64,000 nt of DNA from Streptomyces sp. NRRL F-5126 (GCF_000721265.1 NZ_JOFZ01000012.1:1-64000); one strand, 5' to 3'; positions 9,341 through 18,586 are shown, counted from the first letter of the stretch. The notes: generated from the sequence alone by a model not told the origin. Numbers and translations are program-made.

Positions 9341-10499
9341 CGGGCACCTCCATGGTGATCGTGGTGCCCTCTCCGGGCGCCGATGTGACGGTGAGCCTGC
9401 CGCCGACGCCGCTCGCCCGGTCGCGCATGGACACGAGGCCGAGGTGGCGTCCTTCCCTTCGCACGGCGCGCGGCTCGAACCCCTTGCCGTCGTCCACGAC
9501 GCGCAGGACGGCGCCGGGCCCGTTCCTGTCGAGTGCGACGTCCACGGTTCGGGCGCCGGAGTGGCGCAGCGCGTTGTGCAGGGCCTCCTGGGCGACCCGC
9601 AGCAGCGCCTCCTCCTGCGCGGCGGGCATCGCCTTCACGTCCTGTGAGTGGAAGGTGACGTGTGCGGCGTGCGCGCGGTCGAGCACCTTGGCCTGCGTGC
9701 GCAACGTGTTGAGCAGGCCGTCCTCGGCAAGCGCGGCAGGACGCAGCTCCACCACGGCGGCGCCGAGCTCGTCGGCCGCCTCCGCCGCGAGCGCGGCCAC
9801 CTGCTGCAGCTCGCCCTTGGCGCGTGCCGGATCGCGGTCGACGAGCTTGGCCGCGGCCTGTGCGGTGAGCCGCAGCGAGAAGAGCTTCTGGCTGACCGCG
9901 TCGTGCAGCTCGTGCGCGAGGCGGGAGCGCTCCTCGGTGATGGTGAGTTCCCGGCTGCGCTCGTAGAGGCGTGCGTTGGTCAGGGCGATCGCGGCGTGCT
10001 GGGCGAGGATCGACAGCAGCTCCTCGTCCTCGGCGGTGAAGCCGCAGACCTTCTCGCCGTTCGCCGTGCGGTGCGGGCAGCGCTTGTTGGCGAGGAAGAG
10101 CGCGCCGAGCGTCTCGTCGCCGTCCTTGACGGGCAGGCCGAGGAAGTCGGACATGTCGGGGTGGGTGCGCGGCCAGCCGCCGAAGCGCGGGTCCTCGCGC
10201 ACGTCGGCGAGGCGCTCCACCTTCTCGTCGTGGAGCATCGCCGCGAGGATGCCGTGCTGCCTCGGCAGGGGGCCGATGGCCTTCCACTGCTCCTCGCTCA
10301 CCCCGTCGACGACGAACTGTGCGAAGCCGCCGTGGTCGTCGGGGACTCCGAGCGCCGCGTACTGCGCGTCGAGCAGCTCGCGGGCGGAGGCCACGATCGT
10401 CTTGAGGACGTCGCGCACCTCCAGGTGCCTGCTCATGGCGAGGAGCGCGGTGCTGACGGCGGCAAGGCCCGAGCCCGCGGATCCCGTGCTGGGAGTCAT
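9333..10499 (-). CDS. GAF-domain sensor histidine kinase (HisKA_3 type)
   Basis: The product is 388 residues without membrane helices: a GAF domain (about residues 20-165), a HisKA_3 dimerisation domain with the phospho-accepting His in HELHDAVSQKLFSL (about residue 195) and a C-terminal HATPase with NALRHSGA and DDGKGF motifs. Being cytosolic, it probably senses an internal small molecule, redox state or gas through GAF. The ATG of MTPSTGSAGSGL was chosen; a start 8 codons earlier is possible. It precedes and overlaps the response regulator gene. Confidence 0.9.
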   Translation of the reverse strand: MTPSTGSAGSGLAAVSTALLAMSRHLEVRDVLKTIVASARELLDAQYAALGVPDDHGGFAQFVVDGVSEEQWKAIGPLPRQHGILAAMLHDEKVERLADVREDPRFGGWPRTHPDMSDFLGLPVKDGDETLGALFLANKRCPHRTANGEKVCGFTAEDEELLSILAQHAAIALTNARLYERSRELTITEERSRLAHELHDAVSQKLFSLRLTAQAAAKLVDRDPARAKGELQQVAALAAEAADELGAAVVELRPAALAEDGLLNTLRTQAKVLDRAHAAHVTFHSQDVKAMPAAQEEALLRVAQEALHNALRHSGARTVDVALDRNGPGAVLRVVDDGKGFEPRAVRREGRHLGLVSMRDRASGVGGRLTVTSAPGEGTTITMEVPGG

Positions 10500-10695
10500 G
10501 TCCACACCGTACCGGCGGCGCACGGCCTTCCGTATCGGGCGCCGGGCCCAGCGTGCCGGGCCCTGCGGCCTAGGCCGAAATGCCTCGGGGTCCGGGACCC
10601 GCGGACCGAGGTGCGGGACGTCCGTCCCTTCTTACGGTGACGGCATCGGCGCGGGCCGCGGTGGCCCCGCGAACGACCATCAGGGAGTGGACGTC

Positions 10696-11391
10696 ATGCC
10701 CGTCGCGGTGATCACAGGGGGTTCCAAGGGGCTCGGGCGCGCGCTCGCGGCCGGTCTGGCCGGGCGCGGCTGGGACCTCGTGCTGGGGGCGCGTACCGCG
10801 CCCGTGCTTCAGGAGTCGGCCGAGGCCGCCCGTGCCCGCGGGGCGCGGGTGACGGCGGTCACCGGGGACGTGGCCGACACGGCGCACCGGCGGGCGCTGG
10901 TGGCGGCGGCGTCGCGTCTCGGCGGGCTCGACCTGCTGGTGCACAACGCGAGCGCACTGGGAGCGCAGCCGCTGGTGGAGCTGGCGAGGCTGCCGCTCGA
11001 CGGGTTCAGGTCGGCGCTGGAGACGAACGTCGTGGCGCCGCTCGGCCTGGTGCAGGAGGCGCTGCCGCTGCTGCGGGCGAGCCGCGAGGGCGCGGTGATC
11101 GCCGTCAGCTCGGACGCGGCGGCCGAGGCGTACGGGACGTGGGGCGGCTACGGGGCGTCCAAGGCCGCGCTCGACCACATGTCGGCGGTGCTCGCGGTCG
11201 AGGAGCCGGACCTCAGGGTCTGGTCGGTGGATCCGGGCGACATGGACACGGACCTGTACGCGGCGGCGGTGCCGGACGACACGGACCCGCGCCCCGACCC
11301 GGCCACGGTGGTGCCGGCGTTCCTCGCGCTGGTGGAACGGCGCCCCGCGAGCGGCCGCTACACGGCCTCGGCCCTGGTGGCGGCGCGATGA
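10696..11391 (+). CDS. Short-chain dehydrogenase/reductase (SDR)
   Basis: This 231-residue protein is a classical SDR: nucleotide motif TGGSKGLG, NAS in place of NAG, catalytic Ser in ISVAVSSDAAAE-type segment (IAVSSDAA), and YGASKAA carrying the Tyr and Lys of YxxxK. The substrate is unknown. AGGGAG lies 8 nt before the ATG. Its stop codon overlaps the queA start (ATGA), so translation of the two is coupled. Confidence 0.88.
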   Translation: MPVAVITGGSKGLGRALAAGLAGRGWDLVLGARTAPVLQESAEAARARGARVTAVTGDVADTAHRRALVAAASRLGGLDLLVHNASALGAQPLVELARLPLDGFRSALETNVVAPLGLVQEALPLLRASREGAVIAVSSDAAAEAYGTWGGYGASKAALDHMSAVLAVEEPDLRVWSVDPGDMDTDLYAAAVPDDTDPRPDPATVVPAFLALVERRPASGRYTASALVAAR

Positions 11392-12455
11392 GCGTGCTGG
11401 AGGCACTGCGGGTGCCGGACGAGCTGTCCGCGCGGGTGCCGGCGGAGCAGCGCGGGCGCGGCAGGGACGACGTGCGGCTGCTGGTGTCCCGGGGCACGGA
11501 CGTCTCGCACCACGTGTTCGCGGACCTGCCCGTGCTGCTGCGCGCCGGTGACGTCCTCGTCGTCAACACGTCGACGACGCTCGCGGCCGCCGTCGACGGC
11601 CGTCTGGGGGACGAGGCGGGCGGCGAGCCGGTCGTCGTGCACTTCTCGACGCGCGGCGACGACGGGCGCTGGGCGGTCGAGCTGCGTGCCCCGGCCGCCG
11701 GCGGAGTGACAGGGCCGCGTCCCGGCGGGCCTGCCGGGACGGTCGTACGGCTGCCCGGCGGGGCGCGGCTGCGCGTCGAGGAGCCGCTCGACCCCGCGGG
11801 CGCCCGCCTGTGGTGGGCGAGTGTGTGGCCGGGCGGGGCGCGGGACGTGCCGGGGCTGCTGCGCGGGTACGGGCGGCCGATCCGGTACGGGTACACGGAG
11901 CGCGACCAGCCGCTCGCCGCCTACCAGACGGTGTTCGGCGTGCCGGAGCCCGACGGGGCGGGCTCCGCGGAGATGCCGAGCGCGAGCCGCCCCTTCACGG
12001 CGGGCACGGTGGCGGCGCTGGTGCGGCGCGGGGTGCAGTTCGCGCCGCTCACGCTGCACACGGGCGTGGCGTCGGCGGAGTCGCACGAGCCGCCGTACCC
12101 GGAGCGCTTCGCGGTGCCGGGGACGACGGCGCGGCTGGTGAACGCGGCGCGGGCGGGCGGGGGCGCGGTGGTGGCCGTCGGGACCACGGCGGTCAGGGCG
12201 CTGGAGTCGGCGGCGGACGAGAGTGGCGCGGTGCGGGCGGCGGCCGGCTGGACGGACCTGGTGGTGACGGCGCGGCGCGGGGTGCGGGTGGTGGACGGCC
12301 TGCTGACCGGCCTGCACGAGCCGCAGGCCTCGCACCTGCTGATGCTGGAGGCGATCGCCGGGCGGGCGGCGCTGACCCGCGGCTACGACGAGGCGCTGGA
12401 GCACCGGTACCTGTGGCACGAGTTCGGGGACCTGCACCTGCTGCTGCGGGATTGA
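11388..12455 (+). CDS. queA: S-adenosylmethionine:tRNA ribosyltransferase-isomerase
   Basis: The 355-residue product matches QueA, which transfers and isomerises the ribosyl part of SAM onto 7-aminomethyl-7-deazaguanine in tRNA to give epoxyqueuosine. Visible family blocks: RDDVRLLVSRG, AGDVLVVNTSTTL, PIRYGYT, YQTVFG, PSASRPFT, PLTLHTGVAS.ESHEPPYPERF, VAVGTTAVRALESAA and the C-terminal ASHLLMLEA. It overlaps the SDR gene by 4 bp. No other queuosine gene lies in the window, so function depends on genes elsewhere. The N-terminal half is somewhat divergent from enterobacterial QueA. Confidence 0.88.
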   Translation: MSVLEALRVPDELSARVPAEQRGRGRDDVRLLVSRGTDVSHHVFADLPVLLRAGDVLVVNTSTTLAAAVDGRLGDEAGGEPVVVHFSTRGDDGRWAVELRAPAAGGVTGPRPGGPAGTVVRLPGGARLRVEEPLDPAGARLWWASVWPGGARDVPGLLRGYGRPIRYGYTERDQPLAAYQTVFGVPEPDGAGSAEMPSASRPFTAGTVAALVRRGVQFAPLTLHTGVASAESHEPPYPERFAVPGTTARLVNAARAGGGAVVAVGTTAVRALESAADESGAVRAAAGWTDLVVTARRGVRVVDGLLTGLHEPQASHLLMLEAIAGRAALTRGYDEALEHRYLWHEFGDLHLLLRD

Positions 12456-12778
12456 GCAACGGACATTTCGCTCACGCCATGCGTTGCGGCAGCAACACAT
12501 CGTGAGACGGCGGGGGTCCGCGTGTGAGGCCGGGCATAGGGCGCAGATCACTTACGAAGGGGATTAGTCGACAAATCGACACAACATAAATAGAGGTCAA
12601 GTGGGTGAAGGGGCGCGATTCGGGCGCCCCTTTACGCGTTCCTCACTCCTATCGGGGGTCGTAGGTCACACCTTTGCCACAGCATTTTGCGGCCGCTAAC
12701 AATTGCCGACGTCGCCGCCGAGCAGGCAGCTGGCCGCCCGGCCTCCGCGACTCCCCGACACCGAAGAGGTACGTCTCT
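12456..12778 (+). promoter_or_regulatory. Upstream region and leader of the SLT-domain gene
   Basis: Besides the terminator at 12608-12632, this stretch has an AT-rich segment (about 12555-12598, with TCGACAAATCGAC and ACATAAATAGAGG) of the kind that holds promoters in Streptomyces. I looked for the conserved c-di-AMP (ydaO) riboswitch, which precedes some cell-wall hydrolase genes in actinobacteria, and did not find its sequence blocks. AGAGG 9 nt before 12779 is the ribosome-binding site. Confidence 0.35.
12608..12632 (+). terminator. Terminator after queA
   Basis: AAGGGGCGC (12608-12616) pairs with GCGCCCCTT (12624-12632) around a 7-nt loop, and the next bases begin with T. It lies about 150 bp after queA and ahead of the SLT gene. 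Confidence 0.6.
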
Positions 12779-13573
12779 ATGTCCGCGTCACGCACCCCTG
12801 CCTTCCGTCGTCTCAACCTCTCCCGCAAGGCCACCATCGTCGCCACCATGGGCGCGATCGGCGCCGGTTCACTGGCGCTGGCCGTGGTCCCCGGGAACGA
12901 CTCGGCAGCTGCTGCGTCTCCGGCCCACTCCACCGTGGCCTCCGCCCCGGCCGCGTGGACCGGAAGCGAGCAGGCAACGGCCCTGCACGCGAGCATCGCC
13001 AAGCAGCAGATAACCGCTCAGAGCGCCGCCAAGGCGCAGGCCGCGGCCTTCACGAAGGCCGCCAACAAGGCCAAGGACGAGAAGGCCGCCAAGGCGCACG
13101 CCGCCGCCGAGGCCAAGGCCAAGGCAGCCGCCAAGGCCAAGGCAGCCAAGGAAGCGAAGGCCGCCGCGAAGAAGGCCGCGGCCGCGAAGGCCGCCAAGGC
13201 GCACGAGGCCAAGGCCGCCGCCGGCAGGTCGGCCGCGCGCAAGCCCGTCTACGCCAACAACCTGAACGGCTGGATCCACGAGTCCCTGGCCATCATGAAG
13301 AAGCACCACATCCCGGGCTCGTACAACGGCATCTACCGCAACGTGATGCGCGAGTCCTCCGGCAACCCGAAGGCGATCAACCTCTGGGACATCAACGCCC
13401 AGAAGGGGATCCCGTCCAAGGGCCTGCTCCAGGTCATCCCGCCGACGTTCAAGACCTACCACGTCGCCGGAACGCCCGATAACATCTACAACCCGGTCTC
13501 CAACATCGTGGCCGCGTGCAACTACGCCGCGGACAAGTACGGCTCGATGGACAACGTCGACAGCGCCTACTGA
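12779..13573 (+). CDS. Secreted transglycosylase-SLT-domain protein with Lys/Ala-rich stalk
   Basis: The 264-residue protein begins with a basic N terminus and a hydrophobic segment (about residues 20-42, IVATMGAIGAGSLALAVV), consistent with export or membrane anchoring. Residues about 78-155 are a lysine/alanine-rich helical stalk. The C-terminal domain (about 165-264) is SLT/lysozyme-like: IYRNVMRESSGNPKAIN, with the Glu of RESSGNP the likely catalytic acid, then KGLLQVIPPTFKTYH and AACNYAADKYGS. It probably cleaves peptidoglycan. It is monocistronic, closed by the hairpin at 13621. Confidence 0.85.
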   Translation: MSASRTPAFRRLNLSRKATIVATMGAIGAGSLALAVVPGNDSAAAASPAHSTVASAPAAWTGSEQATALHASIAKQQITAQSAAKAQAAAFTKAANKAKDEKAAKAHAAAEAKAKAAAKAKAAKEAKAAAKKAAAAKAAKAHEAKAAAGRSAARKPVYANNLNGWIHESLAIMKKHHIPGSYNGIYRNVMRESSGNPKAINLWDINAQKGIPSKGLLQVIPPTFKTYHVAGTPDNIYNPVSNIVAACNYAADKYGSMDNVDSAY

Positions 13574-13620
13574 GCCGTGAGCACGGGCGCCGCCCGCGCC
13601 CGGACGGACACACCGGTACG

Positions 13621-13658
13621 CCGGAGGCCGGCCCCCCGCGAGGGGGGCCGGCCTCCGG
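13621..13658. terminator. Bidirectional terminator between convergent genes
   Basis: A perfect 17-bp stem (13621-13637 with 13642-13658) closes a GCGA tetraloop, between the SLT gene (+) and the FHA-ABC gene (-). The symmetry suits termination from both sides. Confidence 0.8.
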
Positions 13659-13675
13659 CGCTCGGCCGCTCCCGG

Positions 13676-16159
13676 CTACTTGCGCATGACCTCGGGCTCG
13701 TGCCGTCGCAGCAGCCGCGCGACGACGAAGACGCAGACCGCGGCAAGCAGCAGCTGCACGCCGACGTCGGTCGCCCACTGGGAGGCCGTGTGGGCCCACA
13801 GGGGGTCCAGGTCCGTCGGGTTGTCCTTGCCGAAGGGCGGCATCAGGTGCGACAGGTCGAGCGTCGTGCCCGCGGCCGCGACACCCCAGCGCGCAGGCAT
13901 CAGCCAGGCGAACTCCTCCAGGCCGAGTGTCCCGTACACGCGGAAGAGGATGCCGGTGAAGACCACCTGCACGATGGCGAACATCACCAGCAGCGGCATG
14001 GTCTTCTCCGCCGTCTTCACCAGCGAGGAGATGACGAGGCCCACCATCATCGAGGTCAGGCCGAGCGAGATGATCGCGAGGCAGATCTCCACGGCCGGCG
14101 GCATGATCAGCCCCTGTGTCGGCATCGGACGGGTGGAGAAGCCGATGCCGCAGATGATGCCGCCCTGGACCGCGGTGATCAGCCCGAGGACGATCACCTT
14201 GGACATCAGGTAGGCGGATCGGGACAGGCCGGTGGCGCGCTCGCGCTCGTAGATGACCCGTTCCTTGATCAGCTCACGCACGGAGTTGGCCGCGCCCGAG
14301 AAGCACATGCCGACGGCGAGGATCAACGTGATCGTGCCCGCGTCGCTGTTGAACGCGTGGTGGCTGTCGGGTGCGCCGAGGCCGAAGTCGGCCGGGATGA
14401 CGAGGCTCACGATGCCGAGCACGGCCGGCAGCACCACCATCAGCGCCATGAACCCGCGGTCGGAGGCGATCACCGACAGGTACCGGCGCATCAGGGTCAT
14501 CAGCTGCGCGCCCCAGGTCTGCGGCTTCGGCGGCCTGGCTTGCCGCACCGACACCATGCTCGCGTCCTGCGGGGCCACCGCGTCGAGGTCGGCCGCGTAG
14601 AGCTGGTAGTGCTGCGACCCGCGCCACCGGCCCGCCCAGTCGTAGTCCCGGTAGTTCTCGAACGCGGAGAACACGTCGGCCCACGTGGTGTAGCCGAAGA
14701 AGTTGAGCGCCTCCCCGGGCGGCCCGAAGTAGGCGACGGCGCCGCCGGGAGCCATCACCAGCAGCTTGTCGCAGATCGCCAGCTCCGCCACCGAGTGGGT
14801 CACCACGAGGACCGTACGGCCGTCGTCGGCGAGCCCGCGCAGCAGCTGCATCACGTCGCGGTCCATGCCCGGGTCGAGCCCCGACGTCGGCTCGTCGAGG
14901 AAGATCAGCGACGGCTTGGTCAGCAGTTCGAGGGCGACGGAGACGCGCTTGCGCTGGCCGCCCGAGAGCGAGCTGACCTTCTTGTCCTTGTGGATGTCGA
15001 GCTTGAGCTCCCGCAGCACCTCGTCGATGCGGGCCGCGCGCTCGGCCTCCGCGGTGTCGCCGGGGAAGCGCAGCTTGGCCGCGTACTTGAGGGCCCTCTT
15101 GACGGACAGCTCCTTGTGCAGGATGTCTTCCTGCGGGACGAGCCCGATGCGCCGGCGCAACTCGGCGAACTGCTTGTAGAGGTTCCTGTTGTCGTACAGG
15201 ACATCGCCCTGGTCGGCAGGACGGTAGCCGGTCAGGGCCTTCAGCAGCGTCGACTTGCCGGAGCCCGAAGGGCCGATGACGCCGACGAGCGACTTCTCCG
15301 GCACGCCGAAGGAGACGTCCTTGAGGATCTGCTTCCCGCCGTCCACGGTCACCGTCAGGTGACGCGCGGAGAACGACACCTCACCGGTGTCGACGAACTC
15401 CTCCAGACGGTCGCCGACGAGCCGGAACGCCGAGTGGCCGACGCCGACGACATCGCCCTGGCCGATCGAGACGGTGCCGGACTTCGGGATCCGCTCGCCG
15501 TTGACGTACGTGCCGTTGTGCGAGCCGAGGTCGTGGATCTCGAACCGGCCGTCGGGCGTGGCGGTGAATTCCGCGTGCAGCCGGGAGACCTGGAGGTCGG
15601 AGACGACGAGCTCGTTCTCCAGGGCACGGCCGATGCGCATCACCCGGCCGAGCGCCACCTGGTGGAAGGTGGTGGGATTGCGGTCGCCGGGCGCAGGCTG
15701 CCCGTCCTGCTGCCGGGGCACAGGCCCCCCGCCCTGCGGAGGCTGCTGCACGGGCATCTGCCGCTGTGCGACGGGCGCCTGGTACGCCGGCGCCTGTGCG
15801 GCGGGCGAAGGGTACGCGGACGCCTGTGCCGCGGACGCCGTCGCGACCGGCCGCGCGGCGGCGGTCAGGGTCAGCAGCGGCCCGTCGGTGGCATTGCCGA
15901 GGCGCAGTGCGCTGCCGGGGCCGACTTCCATCCGCTGGACGCGCCTGCCCTCCGCGTACGTCCCGTTGGTGCTGCCGTGGTCCTCGATCGCCCAACCGCG
16001 GCCGTCCCGGGCGACGGTGGCGTGCCGCCAGGAGACCCTCGCGTCGTCGACCACGAGGTCGCTCGCCGGATCCCGGCCGAGCGTGTACGACCTGGACGGG
16101 TCCAGCGTCCAGGACCTTCCGTTCAATTCCAGTACGAGTTCAGGCACTCCATGCCCCAT
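13676..16159 (-). CDS. FHA-FHA-ABC transporter fusion (ATPase plus permease)
   Basis: This 827-residue protein joins two forkhead-associated domains (GSTNGTY near residue 62 and GSHNGTY near residue 215) separated by a Gln/Pro/Ala-rich linker, an ABC ATPase (Walker A GPSGSGKST near 297, signature LSGGQRKRVS, Walker B LIFLDEPTSGLDP) and an ABC2-type membrane domain of about six helices (from about residue 565). FHA domains bind phosphothreonine, so Ser/Thr kinases (PknB type) probably regulate transport. This resembles mycobacterial Rv1747, which exports cell-wall glycolipids. The start is the ATG giving MGHGVPELVLELNG. Confidence 0.92.
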   Translation of the reverse strand: MGHGVPELVLELNGRSWTLDPSRSYTLGRDPASDLVVDDARVSWRHATVARDGRGWAIEDHGSTNGTYAEGRRVQRMEVGPGSALRLGNATDGPLLTLTAAARPVATASAAQASAYPSPAAQAPAYQAPVAQRQMPVQQPPQGGGPVPRQQDGQPAPGDRNPTTFHQVALGRVMRIGRALENELVVSDLQVSRLHAEFTATPDGRFEIHDLGSHNGTYVNGERIPKSGTVSIGQGDVVGVGHSAFRLVGDRLEEFVDTGEVSFSARHLTVTVDGGKQILKDVSFGVPEKSLVGVIGPSGSGKSTLLKALTGYRPADQGDVLYDNRNLYKQFAELRRRIGLVPQEDILHKELSVKRALKYAAKLRFPGDTAEAERAARIDEVLRELKLDIHKDKKVSSLSGGQRKRVSVALELLTKPSLIFLDEPTSGLDPGMDRDVMQLLRGLADDGRTVLVVTHSVAELAICDKLLVMAPGGAVAYFGPPGEALNFFGYTTWADVFSAFENYRDYDWAGRWRGSQHYQLYAADLDAVAPQDASMVSVRQARPPKPQTWGAQLMTLMRRYLSVIASDRGFMALMVVLPAVLGIVSLVIPADFGLGAPDSHHAFNSDAGTITLILAVGMCFSGAANSVRELIKERVIYERERATGLSRSAYLMSKVIVLGLITAVQGGIICGIGFSTRPMPTQGLIMPPAVEICLAIISLGLTSMMVGLVISSLVKTAEKTMPLLVMFAIVQVVFTGILFRVYGTLGLEEFAWLMPARWGVAAAGTTLDLSHLMPPFGKDNPTDLDPLWAHTASQWATDVGVQLLLAAVCVFVVARLLRRHEPEVMRK

Positions 16160-16315
16160 GTGGTTCCCCCGAGGTACCCCGGCTCGCGGGAGCCGGGGAC
16201 AGTGAACATCGGGGCGAACTATTTCAGGCCGCGGCCCATATCGGAAAGCCGGGTGCGTCCGGTGGGCGGAACGCCCGTCCCGGCCCAGCCCACCGCCCGA
16301 TACGGTGGACGCACC

Positions 16316-17563
16316 ATGAGCGCACCGGAGCCCACGCAGCCCCCGCCGACCAGCGAGTCGGCCGACGGCGTCCGCACACTTCTCGTCAAGATCTTCGGGA
16401 AGGACCGTCCCGGCATCACCGCGGGACTCTTCGACACACTGGCCGCCTACGCGGTCGACGTGATCGACATCGAGCAGGTCGTCACCCGCGGCCGCATCGT
16501 GCTGTGCGCGCTGATCACCGCGCCGGCGCAGGTGGGCACGAGCGAGGGCGCGCTGCGCGCGACGGTCCACAGCTGGGCCGAGTCCCTGCGGCTGGAGGCC
16601 GAGATCCTCTCCGGCACGGGCGACAACAGGCCGCGCGGCAGCGGGCGTTCCCACGTCACGGTGCTCGGCAACCCGCTGACGGCCCAGTCCACGGCGGCCA
16701 TAGCGGCCAGCATCACCGGGACCGGCGGCAACATCGACCGCATCTTCCGGCTGGCCAAGCTCCCCGTGACGGCCGTGGAGTTCGCGGTGTCGGGCGTGGC
16801 GACGGATCCGCTGCGCACCGCGCTCGCCACCACTGCGGCCGACATCGGTGTGGACGTGGCGGTGGTGTCCGCGGGGCTCCAGCGACGGGCCCGGCGACTG
16901 GTGGTGATGGACGTGGACTCCACACTGATCCAGGACGAGGTGATCGAGCTGTTCGCCGCGCACGCGGGGTGCGAGGCCGAGGTCGCCGCGGTCACCGAGA
17001 GGGCCATGCGGGGCGAGCTCGATTTCGAGGAGTCCCTGCACGAGCGGGTCGCGCTGCTCGCCGGACTCGACGTGTCCGTCGTGGACAAGGTGCGGGCCGA
17101 CGTGCGCCTCACCCCGGGCGCGCGCACCCTCATCCGCACCCTCAAACGGCTCGGCTACCAGGTGGGCGTGGTGTCGGGCGGCTTCACGCAGATCACGGAC
17201 GCGCTGCGGGAAGAGCTCTGTCTCGACTTCGCCGCGGCGAACACGCTGGAGATCGAGAACGGCGTGCTCACCGGGCGCGTGGTCGGGGAGGTCGTGGACC
17301 GTGCCGGCAAGGCGCGCCTGCTGCGGACGTTCGCCGAGCAGGCCGGTGTGCCGCTGGCGCAGACAGTTGCGATCGGTGACGGTGCCAACGATCTCGACAT
17401 GCTGAACGCCGCCGGCCTCGGCGTGGCCTTCAACGCGAAGCCGCTGGTACGGGCGGCGGCGCACGCCGCCGTCAACGTGCCGTTCCTCGACACGGTGCTG
17501 TACCTGCTGGGGATCAGCCGCGAGGAGGTCGAATCCGCGGACGAGTCCGACGACGGCCTGTGA
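16316..17563 (+). CDS. serB: Phosphoserine phosphatase with N-terminal ACT domains
   Basis: The 415-residue protein catalyses the last step of serine synthesis, hydrolysing phosphoserine. The N-terminal about 180 residues form ACT-type regulatory domains (LLVKIFGKDRPGITAGLFDTL; SHVTVLGNPLTAQ). The C-terminal HAD domain carries DVDSTLIQDEVIE (nucleophile Asp near residue 199), SGGFTQ and GDGANDLDML. That matches actinobacterial SerB. The ATG at 16316 follows a TACGGT -10-like box ending 9 nt earlier, so the leader is very short or absent. It is divergent from the FHA-ABC gene and convergent with the SixA-type gene. Confidence 0.93.
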   Translation: MSAPEPTQPPPTSESADGVRTLLVKIFGKDRPGITAGLFDTLAAYAVDVIDIEQVVTRGRIVLCALITAPAQVGTSEGALRATVHSWAESLRLEAEILSGTGDNRPRGSGRSHVTVLGNPLTAQSTAAIAASITGTGGNIDRIFRLAKLPVTAVEFAVSGVATDPLRTALATTAADIGVDVAVVSAGLQRRARRLVVMDVDSTLIQDEVIELFAAHAGCEAEVAAVTERAMRGELDFEESLHERVALLAGLDVSVVDKVRADVRLTPGARTLIRTLKRLGYQVGVVSGGFTQITDALREELCLDFAAANTLEIENGVLTGRVVGEVVDRAGKARLLRTFAEQAGVPLAQTVAIGDGANDLDMLNAAGLGVAFNAKPLVRAAAHAAVNVPFLDTVLYLLGISREEVESADESDDGL

Positions 17564-17610
17564 ACGAGGGTGGCGCCCCCGCCGGACCCGCGGGTGCGCC
17601 ACCCGCCGTG

Positions 17611-18129
17611 TCAGTCGTGCGGCGCCCAGTAGTCCAGCAGGCGTCCCACCCCGTGTTCCACGGACTTCCAGCTGCCTTCGAACCCGACCACCGCGAACGC
17701 CGCCGTGGGGAATCCGCCCTGCGTCATGCGCGCCAGCGCGTCCCCTTCCGCGCTCGCCGCCAGCACGTCCGCCAGCGCGTGCATGCCGGGGTTGTGGCCG
17801 ATCAGGAGCAGGTCCGCGACCTCGTCCTGGGTCTCGTTCACCAGCGCGAGCAGATCGCCGAGCGACGCCTCGTACAGCCTCTCCTCGTACACCGTCTTCG
17901 GGCGGTGCGGCAGCTCGTGCACGGCGAGCTTCCAGGTCTCCCGGGTGCGCGTCGCGGTGGAGCAGAGGGCGAGGTCGAAGCCGATGCCCGTGTCGGAGAG
18001 CCGGCGCCCGGACGTGGCAGCCTCCAAGCGGCCTCGCTCGGCCAGCGGCCGCTCGTGGTCGGACACCTGCGGCCAATCGGCCTTCGCATGCCGGAGTAGG
18101 ACGATCCTGCGGGGTGTGTCGGCGCTCAT
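17611..18129 (-). CDS. SixA-type histidine phosphatase
   Basis: The 172-residue product has the histidine phosphatase RHG-like motif as LLRHAKADWP near the N terminus, an S.A.RTRETW segment and the second catalytic histidine in LLIGHNPGMHALA. It is the short SixA type, which removes phosphate from histidine-phosphorylated proteins or small phosphoesters; the substrate here is unknown. The ATG giving MSADTPRRIVLLRHAK was chosen. It is convergent with serB. Confidence 0.88.
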   Translation of the reverse strand: MSADTPRRIVLLRHAKADWPQVSDHERPLAERGRLEAATSGRRLSDTGIGFDLALCSTATRTRETWKLAVHELPHRPKTVYEERLYEASLGDLLALVNETQDEVADLLLIGHNPGMHALADVLAASAEGDALARMTQGGFPTAAFAVVGFEGSWKSVEHGVGRLLDYWAPHD

Positions 18130-18206
18130 GCAGTCCAGCTTCCCACGAAACGCGCACCCTGGCGCAGGGAGTTGATGTCCCGGCCAGGGCCCGGGCATCG
18201 CACGCC

Positions 18207-18401
18207 CTACGGGAGCAGCATCCGTATTTGCCACACCAGGCGCGCGAGCACGTCGCCCCCGCCCGCCGCGTGTGCCTGCGAAGGGTTGACCGCCACCATG
18301 AGCAGGGCGAAGAAGGCGACCGAAGGGAGCACCACGGCCCACCACGGCAGCCGCGCTCCCCGCCTGTCCGTGCTCTGAGGTACTCGGCAGTACGCCGACA
18401 T
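18207..18401 (-). CDS. Small single-pass membrane protein (64 aa)
   Basis: I do not recognise a named family. The 64-residue protein has one hydrophobic helix (WWAVVLPSVAFFALLMVAV) in the middle, a basic N terminus and an amphipathic C terminus (LARLVWQIRMLLP). It could be an uncleaved secreted or membrane-anchored peptide; an AHA site after the helix might serve as a signal-peptidase site. GGAGG 6 nt before the ATG makes translation likely. Confidence 0.6.
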   Translation of the reverse strand: MSAYCRVPQSTDRRGARLPWWAVVLPSVAFFALLMVAVNPSQAHAAGGGDVLARLVWQIRMLLP

Positions 18402-18586
18402 GACCGCCTCCGTGGTCGTCCGTTCCGCGACGAATCCCGTCACGAAAGAACCTACGGACCGCGGGCCGCCGTTCCTATCCGGTGATCCACCCACTCGACC
18501 CTGACCCTTGCCCCCTAGGGGACAGGGGGGCCAGCACCACCATCGGAAGCCGGCAATCGGGCGATCCGGCGGGAGGTCGGAAGGCC

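Noticed and set aside
12456..12778. A c-di-AMP (ydaO) riboswitch before the SLT-domain gene
   Set aside because: I looked for its conserved blocks because related cell-wall hydrolase genes have one, but they are not there. Only a terminator and an AT-rich promoter-like stretch are seen.
13577..16205. Plus-strand open frame opposite the FHA-ABC gene
   Set aside because: It mirrors the ABC transporter in antisense; only the segment from 16316 has SerB domains.
16159..18157. Minus-strand open frame continuing from the FHA-ABC start through the serB and SixA-type genes, giving a 1,493-residue protein
   Set aside because: The extension is antisense to serB and out of frame with the SixA-type gene, has low-complexity Arg/His/Pro composition and no domains. 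The FHA domain begins right after 16159.
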